This document shows, in pieces, positions 9,425 through 16,684 of a DNA stretch of 64,000 bases (its first letter is position 1; each line of letters starts with the position of its first letter). This stretch comes from Bacteroidota bacterium. Lineage in GTDB: Bacteria; Bacteroidota; Bacteroidia; Sphingobacteriales; Sphingobacteriaceae. The stretch spans positions 1-64,000 of the forward strand of contig JABDGE010000006.1 in assembly GCA_013286235.1 (NCBI GenBank), written 5' to 3'. The position numbers and the translations under genes are program-made. The notes beneath the pieces are model-generated. The model saw only the letters and a program-made list of their open reading frames with translations. It did not search any database and was not told where the DNA came from.

Positions 9425-11449
9425 TTATTCAGCTTTTCGGGGCAGGTGGACAACAAACTCCGAACCTTCGCCTTCAACACTATTAACCTGTATATTTCCA
9501 CCGTGCCCTTTTACCACCATATCATAGGTTAAACTCAAACCTAAACCGGTGCCTTCGCCTGTGGGCTTGGTTGTAAAAAATGGCTGCATGATCTTGTCCT
9601 TAATCACATCAGGAATGCCAATGCCATTATCTTTTATCTTTATAACCACGCGCTCATTTTCCAGTAAGGTGGTAACGGTTACTTCGGGTTTGTAGCCATG
9701 CCCCGCGGTTTTCAATTTTTGATTTACCGCATAAAATGCATTATTAAAAAGATTAAGCATTACCCGGCCCATATCCTGCTGCGATACATTTATTTTAGGC
9801 AGCTTCGGATCAAAATGGGTGACCATCTCGGCGTTGAACAATTTATCTTTTGCCCGCAAACCGTGGTACGACAGTTTTAAAAACTCGTCGCAAAGCACAT
9901 TCATGTCGGTTAGCTGCTTTTCGCCTGTATTGGTGCGGCTGTGCTGCAGCATGCCTTTTACTATAAAATCGGCCCGTTTGCCGTGGTGGTTTATTTTTTC
10001 TTCATTCTGCCCGATATCCTCAGCAATAGCAAGCGCTTCGTCCACATTCCCGCCTTTTAATTCGACTTTTAACTCATCAATCATTTCCCGGTTTACCTCC
10101 GAAAAATTATTGACGAAGTTGAGCGGGTTTTGTATCTCATGGGCAATACCGGCCGTTAGCTCACCCAACGAGGCCATTTTTTCTGATTGGATGAGCTGGG
10201 TTTGGGTAGTTTTAAGTTCAGCAAGCGTAGCTTGGAGTTCGTCGCGCTGTTGGGTGAGCAGGTCCTTTTGCTCATCTAATTTGCGATTTTTTTTGCGTTG
10301 CGATAAATTATTCCGCCATATAAGCAAAGCTACGGTCAAGATAAAAAGTACAAGGGCAACTGCGGCAATAAGCTGGTAACGCTCTTTTTGATCCTGCTGT
10401 TCCTGCAACAATTTTTGCTGCCGTTGCTGTTCGTCAGATAGTACATGCTGTATCTTGTTGAACTTTACAGCGCCAAAAAGGGTGTCGTTATAATTTATAG
10501 CCAACTGCTGGTAGTGGTAGGCGCTGTCAATATTCGATTTGCTTGCGTACAGGTGGGCAAGCAACCGGGTAGCATCGAGTTCGGTACCGGGGAATGACAA
10601 TTCTTTGGCAGTTATAAAAGCTTTACGGGCATAATAAATACTTGAATCAGCTTTATTCACTTTGTTAAACAAGTTAGCCACCTGTAAATCAATCAACATA
10701 CCGTCAGCCGGCGCTTTCGCAGTTACAGCGTCAACCAATCCCTTCCGGTAATAACCCAAAGCAACTTCGTATTTACCAAGCATCGTATATGCATTACCCA
10801 ATCGGCCCAGCAATTCGGGTATTATATCAAATGGAAAATGCTTGTTATGGTACATACGCAATTCATAATTCAGCGCGGAATCGGGCATATTCAGTTTTTC
10901 ATAGGCATTACCAATATTCGACAGTTCATTCATCGTCCAGTAAAAATAAACTCCCGACGATCTAAGTAAAATTGCATGTGATGTTTGGTAATACCTTAAT
11001 GCGGTTCGCGGGTCACCCATATCCAGGTAGGTATTTCCTATGCTATTCAGCTCATATCCCTCTCCAAATAGCGCTTTTTGTTGTCTTGTGAGCTCAAGGG
11101 CCTGAAATTGAATGTTCAATGCTTCGGCAAAGTCACCTGTTTCGCGAAGGACCCATTCCATATCAGATAGGGCGAGGGCTACCATCAGCTTATTCCTGGT
11201 TTTTTTTGCTACGTCCAGTGCTAAATGCGCATAGAACAAGCATGAATCAGTATTAATACGCCGGTAATAAGACGATTCCATATCATATAGATTAACCAAA
11301 TTCTGATCGTTTTTGGCCGCGGCATAAGCTTGACGATATTTTTTGAGCGAATCGTTAATATTGTAGTTAGTTACTTGCTGCGCTTTTATCCTGCCTGCAG
11401 AAAACAGAAAAATAAATAGGAGCAAATAAAAATATCTTTGTTTCTTCAT
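9425..11449 (-). CDS. TPR-containing sensor histidine kinase (HK5)
   Basis: This TPR sensor kinase has 674 residues from the ATG at 11449. The ORF track begins two codons earlier at a TTG, but MKKQRYFYLLLFIFLFSAG is a natural signal peptide start. TPR-like helices cover about 40-340 with typical motifs such as GNAYTMLGKYEVALGYYRKG. A membrane segment near 358-380, coiled coil, H-box (His near 436), N-box [16 protein letters not shown] and GTGLGLS follow. All catalytic motifs are intact. The start is 2 nt after the HK6 stop, so translation of the two is probably coupled. Its SIYYARKAFITAK segment near the end of the TPR region is the best internal guide to what HK6 has lost at its N-terminus. 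Confidence 0.9.
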   Translation of the reverse strand: MKKQRYFYLLLFIFLFSAGRIKAQQVTNYNINDSLKKYRQAYAAAKNDQNLVNLYDMESSYYRRINTDSCLFYAHLALDVAKKTRNKLMVALALSDMEWVLRETGDFAEALNIQFQALELTRQQKALFGEGYELNSIGNTYLDMGDPRTALRYYQTSHAILLRSSGVYFYWTMNELSNIGNAYEKLNMPDSALNYELRMYHNKHFPFDIIPELLGRLGNAYTMLGKYEVALGYYRKGLVDAVTAKAPADGMLIDLQVANLFNKVNKADSSIYYARKAFITAKELSFPGTELDATRLLAHLYASKSNIDSAYHYQQLAINYNDTLFGAVKFNKIQHVLSDEQQRQQKLLQEQQDQKERYQLIAAVALVLFILTVALLIWRNNLSQRKKNRKLDEQKDLLTQQRDELQATLAELKTTQTQLIQSEKMASLGELTAGIAHEIQNPLNFVNNFSEVNREMIDELKVELKGGNVDEALAIAEDIGQNEEKINHHGKRADFIVKGMLQHSRTNTGEKQLTDMNVLCDEFLKLSYHGLRAKDKLFNAEMVTHFDPKLPKINVSQQDMGRVMLNLFNNAFYAVNQKLKTAGHGYKPEVTVTTLLENERVVIKIKDNGIGIPDVIKDKIMQPFFTTKPTGEGTGLGLSLTYDMVVKGHGGNIQVNSVEGEGSEFVVHLPRKAE

Positions 11450-11451
11450 AA

Positions 11452-12606
11452 TCAAATTGTTGGCAGATAGACGGTAAACTCGGACCCTTCACCTTCTGTG
11501 GTGTCGACGGTTAGGTTTCCCCCATGTCCTTTCACCACAATTTCATAACTCAACGATAAACCTAACCCCGTACCTTCGCCGGTTGGCTTGGTGGTGAAGA
11601 AGGGCTGCATGATCTTGTCTTTTATTGAGTCGGGGATGCCGTTGCCGTTGTCGCGTACTGATGCCCCCCAACCCCCTGAAGGAGGAGTAAAAGTTGTTAC
11701 AGTTACAGTAGGTTTATAGCCCGGACCGGCAGATTTTGCTTTTTGGGCAATTGCATAGAAAGCGTTGTTGAACAGGTTGAGCAGAACCCGGCCGATGTCC
11801 TGCTGTACGATGTTAACCGCCGGCAGGCTTTGATCGAAATGGGTTATGAGTTCGGCATTGAAGTTTTTGTCTTTCGCGCGGAGGCCGTGGTAGGAAAGTT
11901 TTAAAAATTCGTCGGCGAGAACGTTGATATTAGTCAACTGCTTTTCGCCGGTGCTGGTGCGGCTGTGCTGCAACATGCCTTTTACGATAAAATCGGCGCG
12001 TTTACCGTGATGGTTTATTTTTTCCAGGTTTTTCACCATGTCGGCAGCTATATTTTCCGCTTCGGCTATATCACCTTGTTTTAGCTCCTCCCTGAGGTCG
12101 TTCGCTAATTCAATAGTCACCTCCGAAAAATTATTCACAAAGTTTAACGGGTTTTGAATCTCGTGGGCGATGCCTGCCGTAAGTTCGCCGAGGGAGGCCA
12201 TTTTTTCGCGCTGCACCAGTTGGGTTTGTGTGGCTGTAAGTTCCAATAAGGTCTTTTCAAGCGCCTTGTGCTGCTGTTCTATCTGCTCATTCCGTTGATG
12301 CAGCAAGCGGTTGGCCTTTTTTCTATTGGAGTTATTAAACCACAGAATTACGAGGATGAGCACGACCACCCCAAGGATGCCGGTAAGCGCATAAAACCTG
12401 ACCTTGTTTTGATAAGCGACTGCTGCGGCTTTTAACTCATCCTGCCGTTGCTGTTCGTTGAATGTAAGGTTTTGTACCTGCAGGGTTTTTTGCTGGCTGA
12501 ACAAACTATCCTGCGCCTTCAGCATGATCTGCTGGTAATCATACGCCTGTTTATAGTCATTTTTCGATTTGAAAACATCGGTCAGCAACAAAGTTACCAG
12601 CATCAC
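11452..12606 (-). CDS. N-terminally truncated TPR histidine kinase (HK6)
   Basis: The kinase half is complete: membrane segment near 69-91, coiled coil, H-box (His near 147), N-box [16 protein letters not shown] and GTGLGLS. The sensor half is missing. The track ORF begins at a GTG followed by ATG, yet in-frame homology continues upstream through IYCAKTAYQQAQ, which aligns with SIYYARKAFITAK of HK5. It then stops abruptly where DUF2461 coding sequence begins. There is no signal peptide, so membrane orientation would rest on one helix. Like HK3 it has the palindrome-coded PPSGGWG before the G1 box. It may be a decaying remnant, or be expressed from the upstream promoter as a sensor-less kinase. 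I rate the truncation as clear and function as uncertain. Confidence 0.75.
   Translation of the reverse strand: MMLVTLLLTDVFKSKNDYKQAYDYQQIMLKAQDSLFSQQKTLQVQNLTFNEQQRQDELKAAAVAYQNKVRFYALTGILGVVVLILVILWFNNSNRKKANRLLHQRNEQIEQQHKALEKTLLELTATQTQLVQREKMASLGELTAGIAHEIQNPLNFVNNFSEVTIELANDLREELKQGDIAEAENIAADMVKNLEKINHHGKRADFIVKGMLQHSRTSTGEKQLTNINVLADEFLKLSYHGLRAKDKNFNAELITHFDQSLPAVNIVQQDIGRVLLNLFNNAFYAIAQKAKSAGPGYKPTVTVTTFTPPSGGWGASVRDNGNGIPDSIKDKIMQPFFTTKPTGEGTGLGLSLSYEIVVKGHGGNLTVDTTEGEGSEFTVYLPTI
11661..11690. repeat. C-rich palindromic repeat inside HK6
   Basis: The plus-strand core CCCCCTGAAGGAGG encodes PPSGGWG on the minus strand just before the G1 box. It is the exact reverse complement of the 14-mer at the same place in HK3. 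Confidence 0.6.
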
Positions 12607-12622
12607 CTGGTTTGGGTTGTGC

Positions 12623-12961
12623 TCAAGCTGCGCCTGCTGATAAGCTGTTTTTGCGCAATAGATACTCGGCCCGGCCCGGTTTGAGCCCTTTGGTTGGGAT
12701 ACTGACGCCGAAATAATCTTTGTAGGGTGTTTTATCTTTGCTGAAGCGAATGTCGCGGTAGATGCGCATCACGCATTTTTTCGGGTCGAGGTTTTCATCG
12801 ACATTTTCATCAATTGTATGGACGGCATGCAGCAGGGCGACTGTAAACTCCACAACGTTTTCGCGCGCCGCCTCGTAACGGTCTTTGTTGAGCTGAAACC
12901 ATTCGCGGTTATTGTTCCGGATTAAGTCCTTTAAAAAATCAAACGTTTCCTGCCTGATCAT
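12623..12961 (-). pseudogene. DUF2461 family protein, C-terminal half missing
   Basis: The first ~90 residues match the start of DUF2461 (TIGR02453-type) proteins: FLKDLIRNNNREWFQLNKDRYEAA, then KKCVMRIYRDIRFSKDKTPYKDYFG. Members are usually about 220 residues; this one ends at 112. After SIPTKGLKPGRA the reading frame continues for about 16 residues (ending LSAGAA) that are out-of-frame kinase DNA, since the same bases read IYCAKTAYQQAQ in the HK6 frame. This is therefore a fusion by deletion that removed the end of DUF2461 and the start of HK6. The function of the family is not established. The start overlaps the end of the DUF983 gene by 23 nt, so the gene was once translated with it. Confidence 0.7.
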
Positions 12962-13367
12962 CGGTGTCTAATTGTGCCTGGTAATGGATTTTGGGCGATA
13001 GCCAGTAGAGCAGCATCACCCGCGAGTACCTGAAATTTATAGGGGAAAGAACGATGCAACCGATAATGATGGTGCTTAAATAAAGCCAGGGCGACGTTTT
13101 ATTTTGAGTAATGATAAAAGTTAATAAAGCGATGGTAACCGCTTCGGCCACGTTTAGCGCATAGCTTACATACATGGCCGCGTAGAAATAGCCCGGCTCA
13201 ATTTCGTAGTACAGGTTGCAATGCGGGCAACGGTCGAGTATTTTGTTGGAGCCAAACCTGTAAACGCCGCCTTTGAACATATCGCCCCTGCGGCAACGCG
13301 GACACTTGCAATGAAGCATTGCCCATGATTTTGGAGTGTTCGGCATGGTATGTATAAAATACCCCAT
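12939..13367 (-). CDS. DUF983 membrane protein with zinc-ribbon-like cysteines
   Basis: This DUF983 protein has CKCPRCRRGDMF near its N-terminus and CPHCNLYYE about 25 residues later. The two Cys pairs look like a zinc ribbon. It is followed by two membrane segments (AAMYVSYALNVAEAVTIALLTF and LYLSTIIIGCIVLSPINF). Members are small inner-membrane proteins of unknown role that often sit near respiratory genes, as here. The ORF track opens at a TTG (13382). I prefer the ATG at 13367, and the ATG at 13346 (MPNTPKSW) is equally possible. It lies directly after the small protein gene at 13383 and overlaps the truncated DUF2461 gene downstream. Confidence 0.75.
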   Translation of the reverse strand: MGYFIHTMPNTPKSWAMLHCKCPRCRRGDMFKGGVYRFGSNKILDRCPHCNLYYEIEPGYFYAAMYVSYALNVAEAVTIALLTFIITQNKTSPWLYLSTIIIGCIVLSPINFRYSRVMLLYWLSPKIHYQAQLDTDDQAGNV

Positions 13368-13382
13368 AGGGGCATGGTTCAA

Positions 13383-13661
13383 TTAATTCAGATGCAGCTT
13401 TTCGTTGCGGATATCGAGGTTTACATTTTTGCGGCGGAATTTTTTGTACCAAACATATCCGACAATTGCTACCGCGAGATAAGGCGCCGCTAATAAAAAC
13501 ATGATGCCTTTGTTTAAGCCGTTCGCAGTGACAGAGCCGTTGGCGGCATTTGTTTTTACAGCGGCTGCGCAAGCCGCACATTGAGCTATTGCCGGATGCG
13601 CCGCCATTAAAGCCAAGCCAAATACGATAAGGGATAGCGCAATTTTTAAGCTTGTTTTCAT
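13383..13661 (-). CDS. Small secreted/membrane protein, Cys-motif, unknown
   Basis: This 92-residue protein starts at the ATG at 13661, which opens a signal peptide (MKTSLKIALSLIVFGLALMAAHPAIA). The track start at 13697 adds an implausible leader. After cleavage comes QCAACAAAVKTNAANG with a CxxC pair, then one membrane helix (GIMFLLAAPYLAVAIVGYVWY) and a basic tail (KKFRRKN). I do not recognise the family with certainty. The topology (periplasmic CxxC, one helix, cytosolic basic end) and position near cytochrome oxidase genes would fit an accessory of respiratory complex assembly, which is inference. A promoter-like box ends only 5 nt upstream of the ATG, so its message may be nearly leaderless. 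It probably heads the run DUF983-DUF2461'-kinases. Confidence 0.7.
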   Translation of the reverse strand: MKTSLKIALSLIVFGLALMAAHPAIAQCAACAAAVKTNAANGSVTANGLNKGIMFLLAAPYLAVAIVGYVWYKKFRRKNVNLDIRNEKLHLN

Positions 13662-13666
13662 GGGGA

Positions 13667-13697
13667 CAAAGTTAGGGAAATAATAAATAGGATGCAA
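13667..13697 (-). promoter_or_regulatory. Bacteroidetes-type promoter for the DUF983 operon
   Basis: Read on the minus strand, TTG is followed after 20 nt by TAACTTTG, matching the Bacteroidetes pattern TTG-N17-23-TAnnTTTG. The TAACTTTG box ends 5 nt before the ATG at 13661. The transcript would start at or next to the start codon. Confidence 0.5.
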
Positions 13698-13742
13698 TCG
13701 AATGGCACTGTATGCAATTGAATTGAAATAAGAGAACTTGTA

Positions 13743-14051
13743 TTAGGATTGAATAGGTTCTCCGTATACTGCTCTCCAGGGAGTTGAATTTAGAATAACA
13801 CATCTTAATAGACGTATTTGGTCGCCGGCTGCCCTTCTCTGATTAATAATTGCAATAGCCTGTTGTATATCACTGAGAGCTTGTTGGCTCTCGGTGTTTG
13901 GCTTCCAAACCATATTATGTGGTAAATATATCGTCTTTTTGTCAGGGGTTGAGGTGGAATCCCATGCAATATAGTATCCTGTTGCTCGCATCTGTTCTCT
14001 AACTAAATTTTCTAGGTTGCTAGAAACATCAAAGGTTATTACAGAATTCAT
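13743..14051 (-). CDS. Hypothetical protein, third gene of AT-rich trio
   Basis: This 102-residue protein of unknown family is soluble, with no signal peptide or membrane helix. It begins MNSVITFDVSSNLENLVREQMRATGYY and has a helical stretch LSDIQQAIAIINQRRAAGDQIRLLRCVILN. Its ATG overlaps the TGA of the gene before it by 4 nt (ATGA), so translation is coupled. Codon choice is visibly more AT-rich than in the flanking kinase and oxidase genes, suggesting the trio was acquired together. I cannot assign a function. Confidence 0.6.
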   Translation of the reverse strand: MNSVITFDVSSNLENLVREQMRATGYYIAWDSTSTPDKKTIYLPHNMVWKPNTESQQALSDIQQAIAIINQRRAAGDQIRLLRCVILNSTPWRAVYGEPIQS

Positions 14052-14359
14052 GAATAAAATTTGTTTTTTATAGCGTAAGATTTTAGAAAAGCAATTGCAC
14101 CAAGCACGGTTCCAGACACTATCCCCAAAGGAATTTTTTTCCCGTCTGGGTTTTCATTTTTAATTTTTATGTATTGATAAAAATCATTAAAACCATTACT
14201 GACGATGGCGCTTTTTATATAATCTTTATTGCCTCCAACTGCCGCAATAAAGAAGTCAAGTTCTTCATAGTCATTAACAGTAGCAACATTGCTATTAATC
14301 TTATCTTCTAAATCGTTTAAGTTTTTTAAACTTAAAACAGGATTGTCCACTGCCATCAT
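14048..14359 (-). CDS. Hypothetical protein, second gene of AT-rich trio
   Basis: This 103-residue protein is of unknown family. The first 70 residues look helical and acidic (LNDLEDKINSNVATVNDYEELDFFIAA). A hydrophobic C-terminal segment (IPLGIVSGTVLGAIAFLKSYAI) is followed by a basic KNKFYS tail, consistent with a single tail-anchor-like membrane helix. It is bracketed by overlaps: 1 nt (TAATG) with the upstream gene and 4 nt with the downstream one. The trio is therefore probably one operon whose products act together at the membrane. Function unknown. Confidence 0.6.
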   Translation of the reverse strand: MMAVDNPVLSLKNLNDLEDKINSNVATVNDYEELDFFIAAVGGNKDYIKSAIVSNGFNDFYQYIKIKNENPDGKKIPLGIVSGTVLGAIAFLKSYAIKNKFYS

Positions 14360-14919
14360 TAGCTCGGTATTGATTGATTATTTTCTTGTGTTGGTTCTAT
14401 TTGTTGATTGCTTTCTTCGCCAGGTTGGCTTGATTTATTAAGTTCTTGCTTTAAAGAAATTTGTTCAGCTAAATCCAGTTTTGTCCGAATTTCATTGAGA
14501 TATTTTTGAGCTTCTCCATTCATTGCCTCTATGTCATTCTTATAATGACCGAAGTGCTTGTTCATGTGTTTCGTAACCTCTTCTTCAGTCTTGAAATAAA
14601 CGCTTCCTACAATGATAATTACAAGGGTAATAATTATTGTAATAGACAGATAGAGATCGCCTATTCTATCATTTAATGATTTAAACTTCTCTTGAATTAT
14701 TTCATTTTGTTCTTTTATCTGAACTTCGTCTCGTTGTTTAATTTCGATTTTATAATTTCCTGCTTGAATAGTATCAATTTTTGTGCCTGTTTTGGAATTA
14801 TATTGTAATTCACCGCCGAGGGACCGTTGTTCCTTAAATTCAAGAAAAAAATAAAACGCAATCGAAATAGCAATCCCGAATGCAATCCCGACAAAGACTT
14901 CTAATTTGCGTCGTATCAT
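14359..14919 (-). CDS. Hypothetical two-helix membrane/coiled-coil protein, first gene of trio
   Basis: This 186-residue protein is of unknown family. One membrane segment lies near 7-26 (VFVGIAFGIAISIAFYFFL) and a second near 89-109 (LYLSITIIITLVIIIVGSVYF). A charged helical loop lies between them (EVQIKEQNEIIQEKFKSLNDR). The C-terminal part is probably coiled coil (AQKYLNEIRTKLDLAEQISLKQ) and ends in a Gln/Asn/Ser-rich tail. It heads a tightly overlapping three-gene operon that interrupts the boundary between the DUF983/kinase block and the respiratory cluster. The base composition is AT-rich. No mobile-element gene is visible nearby. No function can be given. Confidence 0.6.
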   Translation of the reverse strand: MIRRKLEVFVGIAFGIAISIAFYFFLEFKEQRSLGGELQYNSKTGTKIDTIQAGNYKIEIKQRDEVQIKEQNEIIQEKFKSLNDRIGDLYLSITIIITLVIIIVGSVYFKTEEEVTKHMNKHFGHYKNDIEAMNGEAQKYLNEIRTKLDLAEQISLKQELNKSSQPGEESNQQIEPTQENNQSIPS

Positions 14920-15213
14920 TATAAGATAAGGAGGTCAAATATATTCAAGTTAATCGATCCTTTTCGTTAAGATAATTTATTCAGTAAATTATTACACTAT
15001 ACTAAGAATAAAGTCACGGTAAAAAATTTCTAATAAGTCATCTAAAATTATTAATAAATTTTTTATTATTCAAATGCAAACGGATAGTTCGCTTATCTGT
15101 CGAGCCACAATCTTTCTGTTCAATCTTGGCTAAAGTGTGTTGATAATGTTTCATTTCGCAATCATACCCTTTGATCGAGGATTGTGACATTGAAGGGACT
15201 CCCAGGGTGGGCT

Positions 15214-15786
15214 TTAAAAATGATAATAGGGTGATATCATCAAATAAACGATCACGCCTGTTACGGTTACGTATAGCCAAATGGGGAAGGACCATCTTAC
15301 CAGCCGTTTATGCTTTTCTACCTGCATTTGGAGGCCGCGGTAAAAGCTGAGCAGGATGAGCGGCAATACTACTGCGGCTAATATGATGTGCGAAGTGAGG
15401 ATCACATAATACACATAACGGATATTGCCGGCGGTGGCTTTCTCCGCGTCAGACAGGATGTGATCTCCGTTGATATCGCCGTACATGGTTTCGGGGGCGA
15501 GGTAATGGAATAATATGTACGAAACCAAAAACAGCGACGACAGGCAAAATGCCAGTATGTTGACCCGTTTGTGAATGGTTATGTTTTTTTGCTTGATAAA
15601 ATAAAGGGAGGTGAGCAACAGGATACTGCAGGTGCCATTTAATGCCGCATTGAGCTTTGGTAAATAGGCAACAAAGGATGGAACCTGCGCCGGCGCCGGG
15701 ATGAGATGGCGGTTGAGTACCAGCACCACTACAAATACGAATATGGATACGGCTGCTACGAAACGGAAGATGAATTTGTCAGTCAT
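15214..15786 (-). CDS. DUF420 membrane protein, oxidase-associated
   Basis: This DUF420 protein has 190 residues from the ATG at 15786 (MTDKFIFRF). The track ORF adds 17 residues coded by a word-repeat array. It has five membrane segments with conserved His residues in the helices and loops (LNRHLIP, ILFHYLAP, TSHIILAA). The family includes YozB/CtaM-type factors needed for heme-copper oxidase assembly, and its place at the end of the cytochrome oxidase operon supports that role. Between helices 3 and 4 lies GDINGDHILSDAEK, which fits an EF-hand loop (D-x-N-x-D...E). Calcium binding there is inference. The gene is separated from sco by about 200 nt that contain repeat words, so it may be transcribed at a different level from the genes before it. 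Confidence 0.75.
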   Translation of the reverse strand: MTDKFIFRFVAAVSIFVFVVVLVLNRHLIPAPAQVPSFVAYLPKLNAALNGTCSILLLTSLYFIKQKNITIHKRVNILAFCLSSLFLVSYILFHYLAPETMYGDINGDHILSDAEKATAGNIRYVYYVILTSHIILAAVVLPLILLSFYRGLQMQVEKHKRLVRWSFPIWLYVTVTGVIVYLMISPYYHF

Positions 15787-15790
15787 TTTT

Positions 15791-15862
15791 TTGAGTCTTA
15801 AGTCATTAGTCTTGAGCCAGAAATCAGCGTAAAACATGTTACTTAGTTTTTGGCTCCTGGAT
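15791..15862. repeat. Word-repeat array (GAGTCTTAAGTC / AGTCTTGAGCC)
   Basis: Degenerate repeats of a short word (TTGAGTCTTAAGTC, then TTAGTCTTGAGCC, then TTGGCTCCTGG) lie just upstream of the DUF420 start. They belong to the same family as the arrays at 20329-20461 and 61901-61936. Confidence 0.6.
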
Positions 15863-15982
15863 TATTTAATTGCGTCTATCAGTTAATTTTCCACAGATGA
15901 GATTCATTCGCTTGATATCAATGTTTTTGCTTTTTTTCGCTTTTAACCTTCTTTTCGTTGTCCGCTTTCAGCCTTCAGCTTT

Positions 15983-16684
15983 TTAATATTCGGGTGTGTC
16001 GTGACTTAATATTTCCTGGGAAATGAGCACTTTGATCTCATCATTCAACCGGCTCACATCATCGATAACTGCCCCGCTATAGTAGCCACGGATACGTTTT
16101 TCTTCATCGATCAGCATCAGCTTGTCGCTGTAATAAAAATCAGTTTTGGAAACCTGCAAAGCGTTTACCAGGAAGCCCTGCCTAGCGAGGTTGTAGATGG
16201 TGGTGGTATCGCCGGTCAGGAAGAACCATTTCGGCGGATGGGCATCAAAGCCGGCAGCATACTTTTTTAGGACGGGAACGGAATCGCGGGCGGGATCGAC
16301 GGTGATGGAAACGAATTCAACCAAATTGTTTTTGGCAAAGGCGTCAACAAGGCGGTTAATGTTGGCGTTCATCTGCCCGCAAACGCCGGGGCAATTGGTG
16401 TAAAAAAAACCGGCTATAAATATTTTACCGCTGAAAGTATTGAGCGAAACCTGCTGCCCGTTTTGATCGGTAAGCTTAAAGTTTGGCAGGGTATGGAATA
16501 TAGTGTCGGGAATGTTTTTTCCATGTACCCGGTGGGTGGTTGTGGCGAGCTGTTTCGGCCCGAATACCGGCAGCGCATGGTAATGGTTTTTGCCTAAAGA
16601 GATCAGTAAATAATATAAAAATCCCGGTACGGCTAACACCAGCACCAGGATCACAATTTTTTTCAGTATGCCGGCTTTCTTCAT
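15983..16684 (-). CDS. SCO1/SenC family copper-chaperone-like protein
   Basis: This 233-residue Sco-type thioredoxin-fold protein is anchored by an N-terminal helix (IVILVLVLAVPGFLYYLLI). The CxxxC copper/thiol motif is present in FFYTNCPGVCGQMN, followed by FVSITVDPARDSVPVLKKYA. Sco proteins help insert copper into the CuA site of oxidase subunit II, and this gene follows directly after the subunit IV gene (stop and start adjacent). In classical Sco proteins the third copper ligand is a His in a motif like HSxxxxLID. Here the equivalent reads DFYYSDKLMLID, so that His is Tyr. The protein may bind copper more weakly or act mainly as a thiol reductase. Family assignment is firm; copper function is less so. 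Confidence 0.88.
   Translation of the reverse strand: MKKAGILKKIVILVLVLAVPGFLYYLLISLGKNHYHALPVFGPKQLATTTHRVHGKNIPDTIFHTLPNFKLTDQNGQQVSLNTFSGKIFIAGFFYTNCPGVCGQMNANINRLVDAFAKNNLVEFVSITVDPARDSVPVLKKYAAGFDAHPPKWFFLTGDTTTIYNLARQGFLVNALQVSKTDFYYSDKLMLIDEEKRIRGYYSGAVIDDVSRLNDEIKVLISQEILSHDTPEY

Noticed and set aside
15038-15295. 85-residue minus-strand ORF
   Set aside because: Overlaps the DUF420 gene in another frame and has no protein-like pattern.
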